DNA of 64,000 nucleotides from Herminiimonas contaminans. Lineage in GTDB: Bacteria > Pseudomonadota > Gammaproteobacteria > Burkholderiales > Burkholderiaceae_D. The translations under genes and the position numbers were made by a program. Positions 55,068-63,926 of this stretch are shown here, in pieces. Under the pieces are notes generated by a model. That model worked only from the letters and a program-made list of their open reading frames with translations. It was not told the DNA's origin and ran no database searches. The stretch's first letter is position 1, and every line of letters begins with the position of its first letter. The stretch lies in assembly GCF_015645465.1 (NCBI RefSeq), contig NZ_JADOEL010000017.1, positions 20,502 to 84,501 on the forward strand. The letters are read 5' to 3'.

Positions 55068-55388
55068 GTGGGTGTTATTCATCAACAGTTGGCATTGGAC
55101 GAAGTCACACCAGGCATGGTGCTGGCCGATAATCTGCTGGATGCGCAGGGGCAAATCCTGTTGCCCAAGGGTGCGGAGTTGAGTGAGCAAATGCTGGAAT
55201 CGCTGCGCCGCCACGATATTTCGTCCTTGCGTATTTTCATGGGTGAATTGAGCGAGGAAGAAGCGGCGGCACAACGCGCTTACCTGCAGTCGCGCCTGAC
55301 GCGCCTGTTCCGCAATTCGGACGGTGAAGATGCAAACGGTTTGCTGCAAAACTATGTCCGCAAGTTTCGTCTGGGAGAACAGCCATGA
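55068..55388 (+). CDS. Small protein like the N-terminal part of HD-GYP/HDOD regulators
   Basis: A 106-residue soluble protein starting at GTG. The segment DEVTPGMVLADNLLDAQGQILLPKGAELSEQMLESLRRHDISSLRI at about residues 11-57 resembles the N-terminal module found before HD-GYP phosphodiesterase domains. Here the domain stands alone and its stop overlaps the next start by four bases (ATGA), so it seems split from the HDOD protein that follows. The C-terminal half is helical. Function unknown. Confidence 0.82.
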   Translation: MGVIHQQLALDEVTPGMVLADNLLDAQGQILLPKGAELSEQMLESLRRHDISSLRIFMGELSEEEAAAQRAYLQSRLTRLFRNSDGEDANGLLQNYVRKFRLGEQP

Positions 55389-56260
55389 CGAACGCCATGC
55401 GTGACGCCCGCATAGAGAAGCTGCACTTCAACCAGGTCATTAATCAAATTCGTGATTTGCCTGCCTTGCCTGCCATCGTGCAGGATTTGATGAAAAACAT
55501 CGGTCCCGATGAAACCGACATCAATGTCATCACACGCAAGGTAGCGATGGATCAGGCGCTGTCGGCGAAGACGCTGCAGTTTGCCAACTCGTCGTTCTAC
55601 GGTTTGCAATCCAAGGTCACGACCATACAGCAAGCAATCACGCTGATCGGCATCAACGCGGTGCGCCACGTCGTCACTGCAACCGCCCTGACTGGTTACT
55701 TCCCGCCCAATAATTGCGCAGGCTTCGACTTCTTTGCACTGTGGCGTCATTCGGTAGCGACGGCTGTGTGCTCGCGCGTACTGGCGCGTCATTTGCATGT
55801 GAATCAGGATTACGCGTTCACCGCTGGTTTGCTGCACGATATCGGCCGCCTGGTATTGGTCACTTATTTCCGCAACGAATATGAAGCGGTCATCGCTTAT
55901 CGCGAAGAACACGATTGTCATTGGCTGGAAGCGGAACAGGAAGTACTGGGCGTCGACCATGTGATGGCGGGCGAAGCACTGGCCGCACACTGGAATTTTT
56001 CCGATACGATACGTCATGCGATCGCCGGACATCACAATCCGGAGCAACAAAAAGTACGCTCGCTGGCATCCATCGTGCATATTGCTGATGCGATCGCACA
56101 TGCACTTGATTTATCGCATCTGGAAAACGACCTGGTGCCACCGGTCTCGCACGTTGCCTGGGTCGGACTGGATTTAAGTGAAGAAGTTTATCTGCAGGTC
56201 TTCCACGAAACAGAATTGCTGTTCGATGAAGTAAGCCGCGTATTGTTGACAGAAAAATAG
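55385..56260 (+). CDS. HDOD-domain signalling protein
   Basis: A 291-residue HDOD protein. The domain covers about residues 15-215: LPALPAIVQDL near 24, QTFANSSFYG-like region FANSSFYGLQSKVTTIQQAITLIGINAVRHVV near 63-95, and the HD-like AGLLHDIGRLVL near 152. HDOD proteins regulate signalling, motility and chemotaxis, often linked to cyclic di-GMP. It overlaps the upstream gene (ATGA) and is followed 9 bases later by a cNMP-GGDEF gene, forming a three-gene unit. Confidence 0.88.
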   Translation: MTNAMRDARIEKLHFNQVINQIRDLPALPAIVQDLMKNIGPDETDINVITRKVAMDQALSAKTLQFANSSFYGLQSKVTTIQQAITLIGINAVRHVVTATALTGYFPPNNCAGFDFFALWRHSVATAVCSRVLARHLHVNQDYAFTAGLLHDIGRLVLVTYFRNEYEAVIAYREEHDCHWLEAEQEVLGVDHVMAGEALAAHWNFSDTIRHAIAGHHNPEQQKVRSLASIVHIADAIAHALDLSHLENDLVPPVSHVAWVGLDLSEEVYLQVFHETELLFDEVSRVLLTEK

Positions 56261-56269
56261 AAGGATATT

Positions 56270-57235
56270 TTGGAGCAGATTACGACTTTTGGTGCATCCG
56301 CTTACGCCATAGGCAGCATTCACCTCTTTGATGGCGTTACCGATCCAGTCGTCGCAACTCTGCTCGCACCATGCGCGATCGTCCGTCTGCAGAAAGACGA
56401 AACCATTTCCCCTCTACGCAGCAATGAAGCATGTGTCTACGCCGTGCTGCGTGGCGCACTCGGCAATACGCTGATCGATGAGACACAAGGCATACGCACC
56501 GAAAAAGTGCTGCCTGGCGAAAGCGTAGGAGAACTCTCAGTATTGGATGACATTGCGCATTCCAGTACGCTAATCGCCTTGCAGGAAACCGAACTACTCG
56601 TCATCGAATCAGCTACTTTATGGCAGTTGATAGATGAAGCCAACGGCGTTGCACGTAATCTCTTGCGACAGTTGTCGTTCCGCCTGCGTGCTGCCAATGC
56701 CCAGCTGCGCCGCCGCGAAAAAGTCGGTGAATTCTATCGCCAGCTATCGATGGTTGACGGCCTGACCGGGCTGCACAATCGCGCCTGGCTCAACGACAAA
56801 CTATCCCACCTGATAGAAGAAGCACATGCTGCCAAGCATCCGCTGTCACTGATCATGATCGATCTCGATCATTTCAAACGCTTCAATGACGAATACGGCC
56901 ACCTGGTTGGTGATACCGCACTGCGTACTGCAGCCGGTGTCCTGAGCGCCGCTTTGCGGCCCAGCGATTTTGCCGTACGCTACGGCGGTGAAGAATTAAT
57001 CGTCATCCTGCCGGACAGCAATATCGCAGCTGGTACCATGGTGGCGCAGCGCCTATGTGAACGCATGCGCCTGGCGGTTGTATTCGCCGACATGCATATG
57101 CCTTTGCCACATATCACGGCTTCATTCGGCGTCGCGGTGCTGGCACCGCAGCAGGATGCAGATGGCTTGCTGGCTGCGGCCGATGCTGCACTGTATCGCG
57201 CCAAGGAAGCCGGACGCAATCAGGTCGCGATTTAA
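56270..57235 (+). CDS. Cyclic-nucleotide-binding-domain GGDEF protein
   Basis: A 321-residue soluble diguanylate cyclase with an N-terminal cyclic-nucleotide-binding-like domain (about residues 20-140, LPGESVGELSVLDDIAHSSTLIA near 82) and a GGDEF domain. The motif is GGEEL near 237, the last residue differing from the usual F. DLDHFKRFNDEYGHLVGD near 202 is intact, so it may still be active. The start is TTG with AAGGA five bases upstream, the only good start. It probably links a small-molecule signal to cyclic di-GMP. Confidence 0.87.
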   Translation: MEQITTFGASAYAIGSIHLFDGVTDPVVATLLAPCAIVRLQKDETISPLRSNEACVYAVLRGALGNTLIDETQGIRTEKVLPGESVGELSVLDDIAHSSTLIALQETELLVIESATLWQLIDEANGVARNLLRQLSFRLRAANAQLRRREKVGEFYRQLSMVDGLTGLHNRAWLNDKLSHLIEEAHAAKHPLSLIMIDLDHFKRFNDEYGHLVGDTALRTAAGVLSAALRPSDFAVRYGGEELIVILPDSNIAAGTMVAQRLCERMRLAVVFADMHMPLPHITASFGVAVLAPQQDADGLLAAADAALYRAKEAGRNQVAI

Positions 57236-57286
57236 GCCTGCGTGCGCAAACTTCGAACTAACTAATCGTCATTCTTATATTTCACG

Positions 57287-58720
57287 ATGTCTACGCACAC
57301 CTTTCTCTGGCACGATTACGAAACCTTTGGTGTACAACCACGACGCGATCGCCCGGCGCAATTCGCCGCGATCCGTACCGATGCCGAACTCAATGAAATC
57401 GGCGAGCCCATCATGCTGTACTGCAAACCGGCGAATGACTTTCTACCGGACCCGCAATCCTGTCTGATTACCGGCATCACACCACAAGTCTGCCTGGAGC
57501 GCGGCGTACCAGAGCACCAGTTCGCAGCAGAGATAGAAAAAGCACTATCGCAAACCGGCACCATAGGCGTCGGCTACAACACCATACGTTTCGATGATGA
57601 AGTCACGCGCTTTATGTTTTGGCGCAACCTGATCGATCCGTATGCACGCGAATGGCAGAACAGCTGTGGTCGCTGGGACCTCCTTGATGTCGTGCGTACC
57701 GCCTATGCATTGCGCCCGGAAGGCATTAACTGGCCCAAGCATCCGGATGGTCGCCCCAGTTTCCGTCTCGAACAATTGACAGCTGAAAATGGCATCGCGC
57801 ACGAAGCAGCGCATGATGCTTTATCCGACGTGCGCGCCACGATTGCAATGGCACGCCTGATCCGTGATCGTCAGCCCAAGCTGTTTGATTTCTGTCTGGG
57901 CTTGCACAAGAAAGACAAGGTTGCCGCCGAAATCGGCCTGCCGCTGCGCCGCCCCTTCCTGCATATCACCGGCATGATTCCGGCCGAGCGCGGCTGTATC
58001 GCCGTGGTCTGGCCGCTGGCAGTACACCCGACCAACAAGAATGAAGTGATCGTCTGGGATCTGGCAGCAGATCCATCCGAGCTGGCCAGCCTGGATGCCG
58101 AGACCATACGCATGCGCATGTTCAGCAAGGCGGATGCATTGCCGGAAGGCGTGGGGCGTCTGCCGATCAAAACCATACATTTGAATAAATCCCCCATCGT
58201 CATCAATAACCTGAAGACCTTGTCGCCAGCGATGACAGAGCAATGGGGCATCGATATACCGACTGCCTTGCAGCACGCAGAAATCGCAGCTGCGGCACCG
58301 GATATGAGCGCGATCTGGCAGGAAGTTTTTTACCGTCCGCAAGAAGCAGCAGCCGATGTAGACGAAGACCTGTACGGCGGCTTTGTCGGCAACAATGACC
58401 GCCGCACGCTGCAAGAGCTACGAGCCCTGTCACCGGAAGCATTGGCGCAGGCACGACCAGCCTTTGCCGATCCGCGCCTGGAAGAAATCGTCTGGCGTTA
58501 CCGCGCACGCAACTTCCCGCATACGCTGAGCGAAGAAGAACAGCAACGCTGGGAAGAACATCGCGTGGCACGTCTGTTTGACGGCGAAGCAGGCGCACGT
58601 ACGATAGAAACCCTGTTTGCCGAAATCGACCAGCTATCCGAAGACGTCGACGAACGCGGCGAGGAAATCCTCGGTGCTCTGTACGATTACGCCGAAGCCA
58701 TCGCGCCCAGCCGTAGCTAA
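57287..58720 (+). CDS. sbcB: Exonuclease I
   Basis: 3'-5' single-stranded DNA exonuclease used in recombination and mismatch repair. The 477-residue protein begins with the DEDDh motif LWHDYETFGVQPRRDRPAQF, has GYNTIRFDDEVTRF near 86, HDALSDVRATIAMARLI near 170, then the SH3-like and C-terminal helical domains. Length matches E. coli (475). It lies downstream of the signalling cluster on the same strand, spaced 51 bases. Confidence 0.96.
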   Translation: MSTHTFLWHDYETFGVQPRRDRPAQFAAIRTDAELNEIGEPIMLYCKPANDFLPDPQSCLITGITPQVCLERGVPEHQFAAEIEKALSQTGTIGVGYNTIRFDDEVTRFMFWRNLIDPYAREWQNSCGRWDLLDVVRTAYALRPEGINWPKHPDGRPSFRLEQLTAENGIAHEAAHDALSDVRATIAMARLIRDRQPKLFDFCLGLHKKDKVAAEIGLPLRRPFLHITGMIPAERGCIAVVWPLAVHPTNKNEVIVWDLAADPSELASLDAETIRMRMFSKADALPEGVGRLPIKTIHLNKSPIVINNLKTLSPAMTEQWGIDIPTALQHAEIAAAAPDMSAIWQEVFYRPQEAAADVDEDLYGGFVGNNDRRTLQELRALSPEALAQARPAFADPRLEEIVWRYRARNFPHTLSEEEQQRWEEHRVARLFDGEAGARTIETLFAEIDQLSEDVDERGEEILGALYDYAEAIAPSRS

Positions 58721-58818
58721 ACGCCCCGCCTGGCACCAAATCCGCTGCCCTGGCCCCGGCAGCGTGCTAATCTGTGCGCTGGTCACCCGGCGTAATTAAC
58801 TATTCAGCGGAGACAGGC

Positions 58819-59205
58819 ATGAATCTTTCTTACTGGTGTATTTTGATTGCAGGCATCCTGCCCGTTGCGACGGTGGCCATAGCCAAATGGGGCAAGCGCG
58901 ATTTTGATAATTCAGAACCGCGCCGCTGGCTGGAAAAGCAGGAAGGGCTGCGCCGCCGTGCCGATAGTGCACATCGCAATCACTTTGAAGCCTTTCCTTT
59001 CTTTGCCGCAGGTGTTTTGGTTGCGCAACAACTCAATGCAGACCAGGATTCGATTAATATGCTGGCTGTCGCATTTATTGCTGCACGCCTCGTGTACACG
59101 CTACTCTATCTGACCGATCGCGCTACCTTGCGCTCGATCACATGGCTGATTGGTTATTTGGCTGTGGTCGGATTGTTTTTATTGCCGGCTTTCGATGGCG
59201 GCTGA
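58819..59205 (+). CDS. MAPEG-family membrane protein
   Basis: A 128-residue inner-membrane protein with four helices (about residues 4-22, 55-75, 80-96, 104-122). KWGKRDFDNSEPRRWLEKQEGLRRRADSAHRNHFEAFPFFAAGVLVA is the bacterial MAPEG pattern, including the RAxxAHxNxxE-like helix. Family members are eicosanoid/glutathione enzymes in eukaryotes; bacterial roles are unclear. AGCGGAGACAGGC precedes the ATG at 58819; a longer frame from 58774 is not supported. Confidence 0.87.
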   Translation: MNLSYWCILIAGILPVATVAIAKWGKRDFDNSEPRRWLEKQEGLRRRADSAHRNHFEAFPFFAAGVLVAQQLNADQDSINMLAVAFIAARLVYTLLYLTDRATLRSITWLIGYLAVVGLFLLPAFDGG

Positions 59206-59246
59206 TTTTTGATCACGCTCTTTTTTGATTTTAATTTTTTACTTTT

Positions 59247-59519
59247 ATGTCGCACACCCAAACACTGCAGCTACTGCAAGACTCTGTTGAATCGCTCCGG
59301 CAAAGCCGCATCAGCGTAGCTGAATTTTGCCAGACCTGGCGCGCACAAACTGCACTGCTGGCTGACCTGCCTGGTCCATATAGCACGGTCATGGAAGACT
59401 TGCTGGGTCGCCTGGAAGCAGGCAGTCTGTTTACAGAAGAAAGCTGCTCCTTCAGTCAGATCGATTTGCTGACGACGCTGGATATGTGGCTGGATAACGC
59501 CCGCCAGACCCTGGGCTGA
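59247..59519 (+). CDS. Small helical protein of unknown function
   Basis: A 90-residue acidic, helical protein with no family I can name. Its codon use fits the surrounding genes and it lies in a run of same-strand genes. The leader before the ATG is T-rich with no visible ribosome-binding site, which is unusual and may mean translation by another route or a downstream start. Cys28 and Cys72 are present. Confidence 0.7.
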   Translation: MSHTQTLQLLQDSVESLRQSRISVAEFCQTWRAQTALLADLPGPYSTVMEDLLGRLEAGSLFTEESCSFSQIDLLTTLDMWLDNARQTLG

Positions 59520-59547
59520 TAGCCACCACCTTTACAAGCAGACTACG

Positions 59548-59769
59548 ATGCAACAATTTGAATTTGAACTGAACGACGAATTCGTCGAATTAAACCAGCT
59601 GCTGAAGCTGAATGGCCTGTGCGAAAGCGGCGGCGCGGGCAAGATGCTGGTCGCCAGTGGCAAGGTAAAAGTGGATGGCAAGACCGAGTTGCGCAAAACC
59701 TGCAAAATACGCGCAGGCCAGGTAGTGACCCTGGGCGACGTCCGCATCAAAGTACACGCTGGCAACTGA
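59548..59769 (+). CDS. S4-domain RNA-binding protein (YbcJ-like)
   Basis: A 73-residue S4 RNA-binding domain protein. FVELNQLLKLNGLCESGGAGKMLVASGKVKVDGKTELRKTCKIRAGQVV over about residues 12-60 is the YbcJ/YaaA-type single S4 domain. It probably binds structured RNA, possibly rRNA; the function is not known. Its frame is in a run of small genes on the plus strand. Confidence 0.9.
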   Translation: MQQFEFELNDEFVELNQLLKLNGLCESGGAGKMLVASGKVKVDGKTELRKTCKIRAGQVVTLGDVRIKVHAGN

Positions 59770-59832
59770 GACTAGTCTATCTTTATACCGTGTGAGCCAG
59801 CGGCGCGGCGGCGGGCATGGGACAATGCTGCC

Positions 59833-60420
59833 ATGACCCCACACGAAAAACTGATATTTGTTGACCTGGAAACAACAGGTGCCAATCTGGTCAATGACCG
59901 CATTACCGAAATCGGGATAGTTGCGGTCGATCCTGACGGCTGTATCGAGCGCTGGTCGACCTTTGTGAATCCCGGTCGCCCTATCCCCGAATTCATCCAG
60001 GGCTTGACCGGTATCAGCGATGAGATGGTCGAGACTGCACCTGCTTTTGAAACACTCGCCGATACAGTGCGCGCGCGTTTGCAGGATGGTTTATTCATCG
60101 CGCACAATGCGCGCTTCGACTACGGCTTCCTGCACCATGCTTTCGCGCGTTCCGGCCATGCACTGAATTCGGAAATGTTGTGCACGGTCAAACTGTCACG
60201 TGCCTTGTTTCCCGCCGAAAAGAAACACAATCTGGATAGCCTGATTGCACGGCATGAGCTGATCCCTGAAGCACGTCACCGCGCGCTGGCGGATGCTGAT
60301 TTGCTGTGGCAGTTATGGCGCAAGCTGAATGCCGTCGTTCCCTACGAAGTCTTTAGCAAAACCGTACAGACCTTGCGCCAGCAACCAAAATTATCCTTGC
60401 CGGCAACAGCGGAAAGCTAA
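59833..60420 (+). CDS. DnaQ-like 3'-5' exonuclease
   Basis: A 195-residue DEDDh exonuclease. FVDLETTGANLVNDRITEIGIVAV at residues 9-32 carries Exo I, HNARFDYGFLHHAF near 93 Exo II, and HRALADADLLWQL near 153 Exo III with the catalytic His-Asp. It lacks the C-terminal polymerase-binding part of full DnaQ, so a separate repair or RNA exonuclease is likely. Transcribed with the S4 gene and followed by the DsbA-family gene. Confidence 0.92.
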   Translation: MTPHEKLIFVDLETTGANLVNDRITEIGIVAVDPDGCIERWSTFVNPGRPIPEFIQGLTGISDEMVETAPAFETLADTVRARLQDGLFIAHNARFDYGFLHHAFARSGHALNSEMLCTVKLSRALFPAEKKHNLDSLIARHELIPEARHRALADADLLWQLWRKLNAVVPYEVFSKTVQTLRQQPKLSLPATAES

Positions 60421-60491
60421 ACTCCAGTGCTATGCTGCTGGCTGGTAAATCTGCAGCTATCTTGATCGACCCATAACAAGGAAACTGATTC

Positions 60492-61130
60492 ATGGCCAAA
60501 CTCATCTATATCGCCGATCCTATGTGCTCGTGGTGCTACGGCTTCGGGCCTGAACTCAATACGCTGTTGAGCGGCTTGCCGGATACCCCGCTGGAGCTGA
60601 TCGTCGGCGGCTTGCGCGCCTACAACAAGGAAGTGATGGATGAGAAGCTGAAAGCCACCTTGCTTGAACACTGGAAAAAAGTGGAACAAGTCAGCGGCCT
60701 GCCGTTCGCCAAAGATGGTTTGTCGCATGAAGGTTTTATCTATGACACCGAACCTGCCTGCCGCGCCGTCGTTGCAGCAGGCATGCTGGCACCGGATACA
60801 GCACTGGATGTATTCCACGCGATCCAGCATGGCTTCTATGCTGAAAACCTGGATACGACCAAGGGTGAGGTATTGGCAGATATTGCTGCGGCAGTATTTG
60901 AAAAAGCCGACATCCAGATTGATGCGGCTGAGTTCCTGCGCACCTGGGCTTCGGAAGAAGCGCGCAATGCGACCGAAGCAGACTTTACGCAAACCAAGTT
61001 ATGGGGCGTGTCCGGCTTCCCTACCCTGGTATTGGAAAAATCAGGAGAGTTGTATCTGGTGACATCCGGCTACACCAAAACAGAAACACTGGTTGAGCGT
61101 CTGCAGGAATTGATAGATCAGCCAGCTTGA
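60492..61130 (+). CDS. DsbA-family thioredoxin-fold protein
   Basis: A 212-residue cytoplasmic thioredoxin-fold protein. The CSWC motif sits at residues 12-15 in ADPMCSWCYGFGPEL, the cis-proline region is GVSGFPTLVL near 176. There is no signal peptide, so it is not a periplasmic DsbA; it resembles the FrnE-like cytosolic oxidoreductases. AAGGAAACTG precedes the ATG. Confidence 0.9.
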   Translation: MAKLIYIADPMCSWCYGFGPELNTLLSGLPDTPLELIVGGLRAYNKEVMDEKLKATLLEHWKKVEQVSGLPFAKDGLSHEGFIYDTEPACRAVVAAGMLAPDTALDVFHAIQHGFYAENLDTTKGEVLADIAAAVFEKADIQIDAAEFLRTWASEEARNATEADFTQTKLWGVSGFPTLVLEKSGELYLVTSGYTKTETLVERLQELIDQPA

Positions 61131-61160
61131 TGCGCTTGGCGTATTGATTTGCTACATAAC

Positions 61161-61191
61161 AGCGCCGGGTTGAACCCGGCGCTTTGTTTTT
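61161..61191 (+). terminator. Strong terminator after the DsbA-family gene
   Basis: AGCGCCGGG and CCCGGCGCT form a 9-bp stem around TTGAA, followed by TTGTTTTT. It ends just before the convergent phbB stop, so it may work for both strands. Confidence 0.9.
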
Positions 61192-61930
61192 ACGACATGT
61201 GTTGACCGCCATTTATGGCGATGTTTGCCCCCGTCACAAACGCCGCTTCATCCGAGGCCAGATAAGCGACCAGCCCCGCCACTTCTTCCGGCTTGCCGAG
61301 ACGTCCCATAGGAATTTGCGGCACGATTTTGGTATCCAGCACATCCTGTGGAATCGCGGTCACCATCTTGGTGCCGATATAGCCTGGCGAGATGGTATTC
61401 ACAGTAACCGCCTTGCGCGCAACTTCGAGCGCCAGCGCCTTGGTAAAACCATGCATGCCCGCTTTCGCTGCCGAGTAGTTGGTTTGTCCGAAAGCACCTT
61501 TCTGTCCATTCACCGAAGAGATATTGATAATACGTCCCCAGCCGCGTTCCACCATGCCGTCGCATACAGGCTTGGTCATATTGAACACGGAATCCAGGTT
61601 GGTACCGATCACCGCATCCCAATTTGGCTTGTCCATGCGCTTGAAAGTCATGTCGCGCGTGATACCGGCGTTATTGACCAGTACATCCACCGGCCCCATT
61701 TCTTTTTCGATTTGGGCGACGCATTTTTGCGCTGATTCGTAATCGGAAACATCACATGGATAGGCGTGGAAGTCGTAGCCGCTTTCTTTCATGAGCTTCA
61801 GCCACTCATCCACTTTGGTATTGCCCGGCGAGTAAGTCGTCACTACCTGATATCCAAGTGCTGCCAGCTTGATGCAAATCGCTTCGCCCAAACCACCCAT
61901 ACCACCTGTCACCAATGCAAGGCGTGTCAT
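61190..61930 (-). CDS. phbB: Acetoacetyl-CoA reductase
   Basis: Short-chain dehydrogenase that reduces acetoacetyl-CoA to (R)-3-hydroxybutyryl-CoA for polyhydroxybutyrate. The 246-residue protein has TGGMGGLGEAI near residue 8 (cofactor loop), NNAGITRD near 88, the catalytic NISSVNGQKGAFGQTNYSAAKAGM near 136-159 with Ser and the YxxxK pair, and the end GANIAINGGQHMS. The length and the PhbB-type end fit. It follows phaA on the same strand by 79 bases. Confidence 0.95.
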   Translation of the reverse strand: MTRLALVTGGMGGLGEAICIKLAALGYQVVTTYSPGNTKVDEWLKLMKESGYDFHAYPCDVSDYESAQKCVAQIEKEMGPVDVLVNNAGITRDMTFKRMDKPNWDAVIGTNLDSVFNMTKPVCDGMVERGWGRIINISSVNGQKGAFGQTNYSAAKAGMHGFTKALALEVARKAVTVNTISPGYIGTKMVTAIPQDVLDTKIVPQIPMGRLGKPEEVAGLVAYLASDEAAFVTGANIAINGGQHMS

Positions 61931-62009
61931 AACTATCTCCTCTTATTATTTGTTAATAGGGCTGCCTGCTTTATTGAGCGCATGCATGCTGCGTATCCTT
62001 GCGTCTACC

Positions 62010-63185
62010 TTAGCGTTCAATCGCAAGCGCCACCCCCATTCCGCCACCTATACACAAACTGGCCAGGCCTTTGTGCGCATCACGTCGTATCATTTCATGC
62101 AGCAAAGTTACCAAGATGCGGCAACCCGAAGCGCCGATAGGATGGCCGATCGCAATCGCTCCGCCATTCACATTAATCTTCTTGGTATCCCAGCCCATTT
62201 CGCGATTCACTGCAATCGCCTGTGCCGCAAAGGCTTCGTTGATTTCCATCAGATCCACATCCTGATGCTTCCAGCCTGCTTTCTTCAGGCACAGCTGTGT
62301 CGCCGGAACCGGGCCCATGCCCATGATGCTCGGGTCCACGCCTGCGGATGAATAGGCTTTGATTTTCGCCAGTGGTTTAAGGCCTAGCTCTTTGGCTTTC
62401 TGCGCCGTCATCATGATCACGGCGGCTGCGCCATCATTGATACCGGAAGCATTACCGGCAGTGACTGTACCGTCTTTGGAAAAAGCCGGACGTAATGCGG
62501 AAAGTGATTCGAGTGTGGTGCCGTGCTTGATGTATTCGTCGCTATCAAAAACGATGTTTCCTTTTTTGCTTAGGATCTCAAAAGGAATAATTTCATCTTT
62601 GAACTTGCCCGCTTTTTGCGCGGCCTCTGCTTTGTTCTGTGACTCCAGTGCAAACTCATCCTGCTCCTGGCGTGAGATGCCGAATTTCTTCGCGATGTTT
62701 TCTGCGGTGGTCCCCATGTGATACTGATTGTAGACATCCCACAAGCCGTCATGAATCATGGTGTCGATCAGCTTGGCATCACCCATGCGGAAACCATCGC
62801 GCGAATTATTCAGCACGTGCGGCGATGCGCTCATGTTTTCCTGCCCGCCAGCAATAATGATCTGCGCGTCACCACATCGGATGGCTTGCGTCGCCAGATG
62901 CGTAGCTTTCAGGCCGCTACCGCATACTTTATTAATCGTGAAAGCCGGCACCATGTCCGGAATACCGCTCCGTATCAAGGCCTGACGCGCAGGATTCTGG
63001 CCGCAACCAGCGGTCAGCACCTGGCCCAATATCACTTCGCTGATCTGGTCAGCTTGGATACCACTACGCGTCAGTAAATTTTTAATGACGTGAGCACCGA
63101 GATCGGAGGCCGCAGTTTTAGCCAGCGCGCCGCCGAATTTTCCAACACCAGTACGTCCAGCAGAAACAATGACAACATCATCCAT
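62010..63185 (-). CDS. phaA: Acetyl-CoA acetyltransferase (thiolase)
   Basis: Condenses two acetyl-CoA to acetoacetyl-CoA, the first step of polyhydroxybutyrate synthesis (or ketone use). The 391-residue protein has the acyl-accepting Cys89 in [30 protein letters not shown] near 338-357 with the catalytic His, and the second catalytic Cys in [12 protein letters not shown] near the end. The downstream phbB supports a PHB role; the polymerase phaC is not in this window. Confidence 0.95.
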   Translation of the reverse strand: MDDVVIVSAGRTGVGKFGGALAKTAASDLGAHVIKNLLTRSGIQADQISEVILGQVLTAGCGQNPARQALIRSGIPDMVPAFTINKVCGSGLKATHLATQAIRCGDAQIIIAGGQENMSASPHVLNNSRDGFRMGDAKLIDTMIHDGLWDVYNQYHMGTTAENIAKKFGISRQEQDEFALESQNKAEAAQKAGKFKDEIIPFEILSKKGNIVFDSDEYIKHGTTLESLSALRPAFSKDGTVTAGNASGINDGAAAVIMMTAQKAKELGLKPLAKIKAYSSAGVDPSIMGMGPVPATQLCLKKAGWKHQDVDLMEINEAFAAQAIAVNREMGWDTKKINVNGGAIAIGHPIGASGCRILVTLLHEMIRRDAHKGLASLCIGGGMGVALAIER

Positions 63186-63926
63186 TTCAACTCTCCATTA
63201 GCACTGCGAGGGAACTACGATAGCCATCGATTGAGAAGACATGCCATCACATCGGCAAGAAGAATTCACACAATTTAAGGCGTCCGTTACAACCGTATCT
63301 AAAAATTGTTTGGAACGCAATGACTAGATATCAAATCTTGCGAGTGGCTTACAGCGCGACCATTAAACAACCGCAGAGCTATCTCTAGTCTGCTTGTCAT
63401 ATGTCAGTTAAACAGAACGAGTGATGGCTTTGCGTTTGCTGTTATTCGGATTTGGCTCATAAAAATGAAGGTTGCAATATGACTGGAAGATGAATTGCAT
63501 GCGCTGCTCACGGCATTTGCGCATTCAAAGTTCTGGCTGATCAGGAGATCCGTCGCGGCTGTCATCAAGCATGATTTATTTCATCTGCCTGTAATAAATG
63601 AGATGTTGGCCAGGATAAGTCGGTCGCAGCGATATACGTCGAATCAAAATTATCCGCGATGAAGATGCGCCATCAGTATCGACAAGTTGTAGTGACAGGA
63701 AGTAAGTAGAAAAGAAAGCATCCGCGACACACATAGCCGGCATGTCTCTATGCAAAAGGAGCTTGCGCTGCAGTTTAAGGCTCATCCCTGTAGGGGATTC
63801 GCACGTTTATTGACGCGAGTTGGGGATATTGTTGGTGCAGATCAGCGTTGCAAGCTCGCTTGTACAAACTGTCCGCGCAAAGCAAAAACCCTCCAGTATT
63901 TCTACTGAAGGGTTTTCTAAATAAAA
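63186..63926. other. Intergenic region between phaA and the rRNA operon
   Basis: This 741-base stretch holds the phaA promoter on the left and the rRNA terminator on the right. A minus-strand frame at 63576-63785 (69 residues) has no recognisable product and a codon pattern unlike the neighbours, so I do not call it. I see no other gene, repeat or RNA here. Confidence 0.5.
63884..63917 (-). terminator. rRNA operon terminator
   Basis: AAAAACCCTCCAGTA pairs with TACTGAAGGGTTTT, with one mismatch and a 4-base loop, 10 bases after the 5S rRNA end on the minus strand, followed by T residues. Confidence 0.85.

Noticed and set aside
63576..63785. 69-codon frame before the rRNA operon
   Set aside because: No homology that I recognise, no good context, and its codon use does not match the neighbours.
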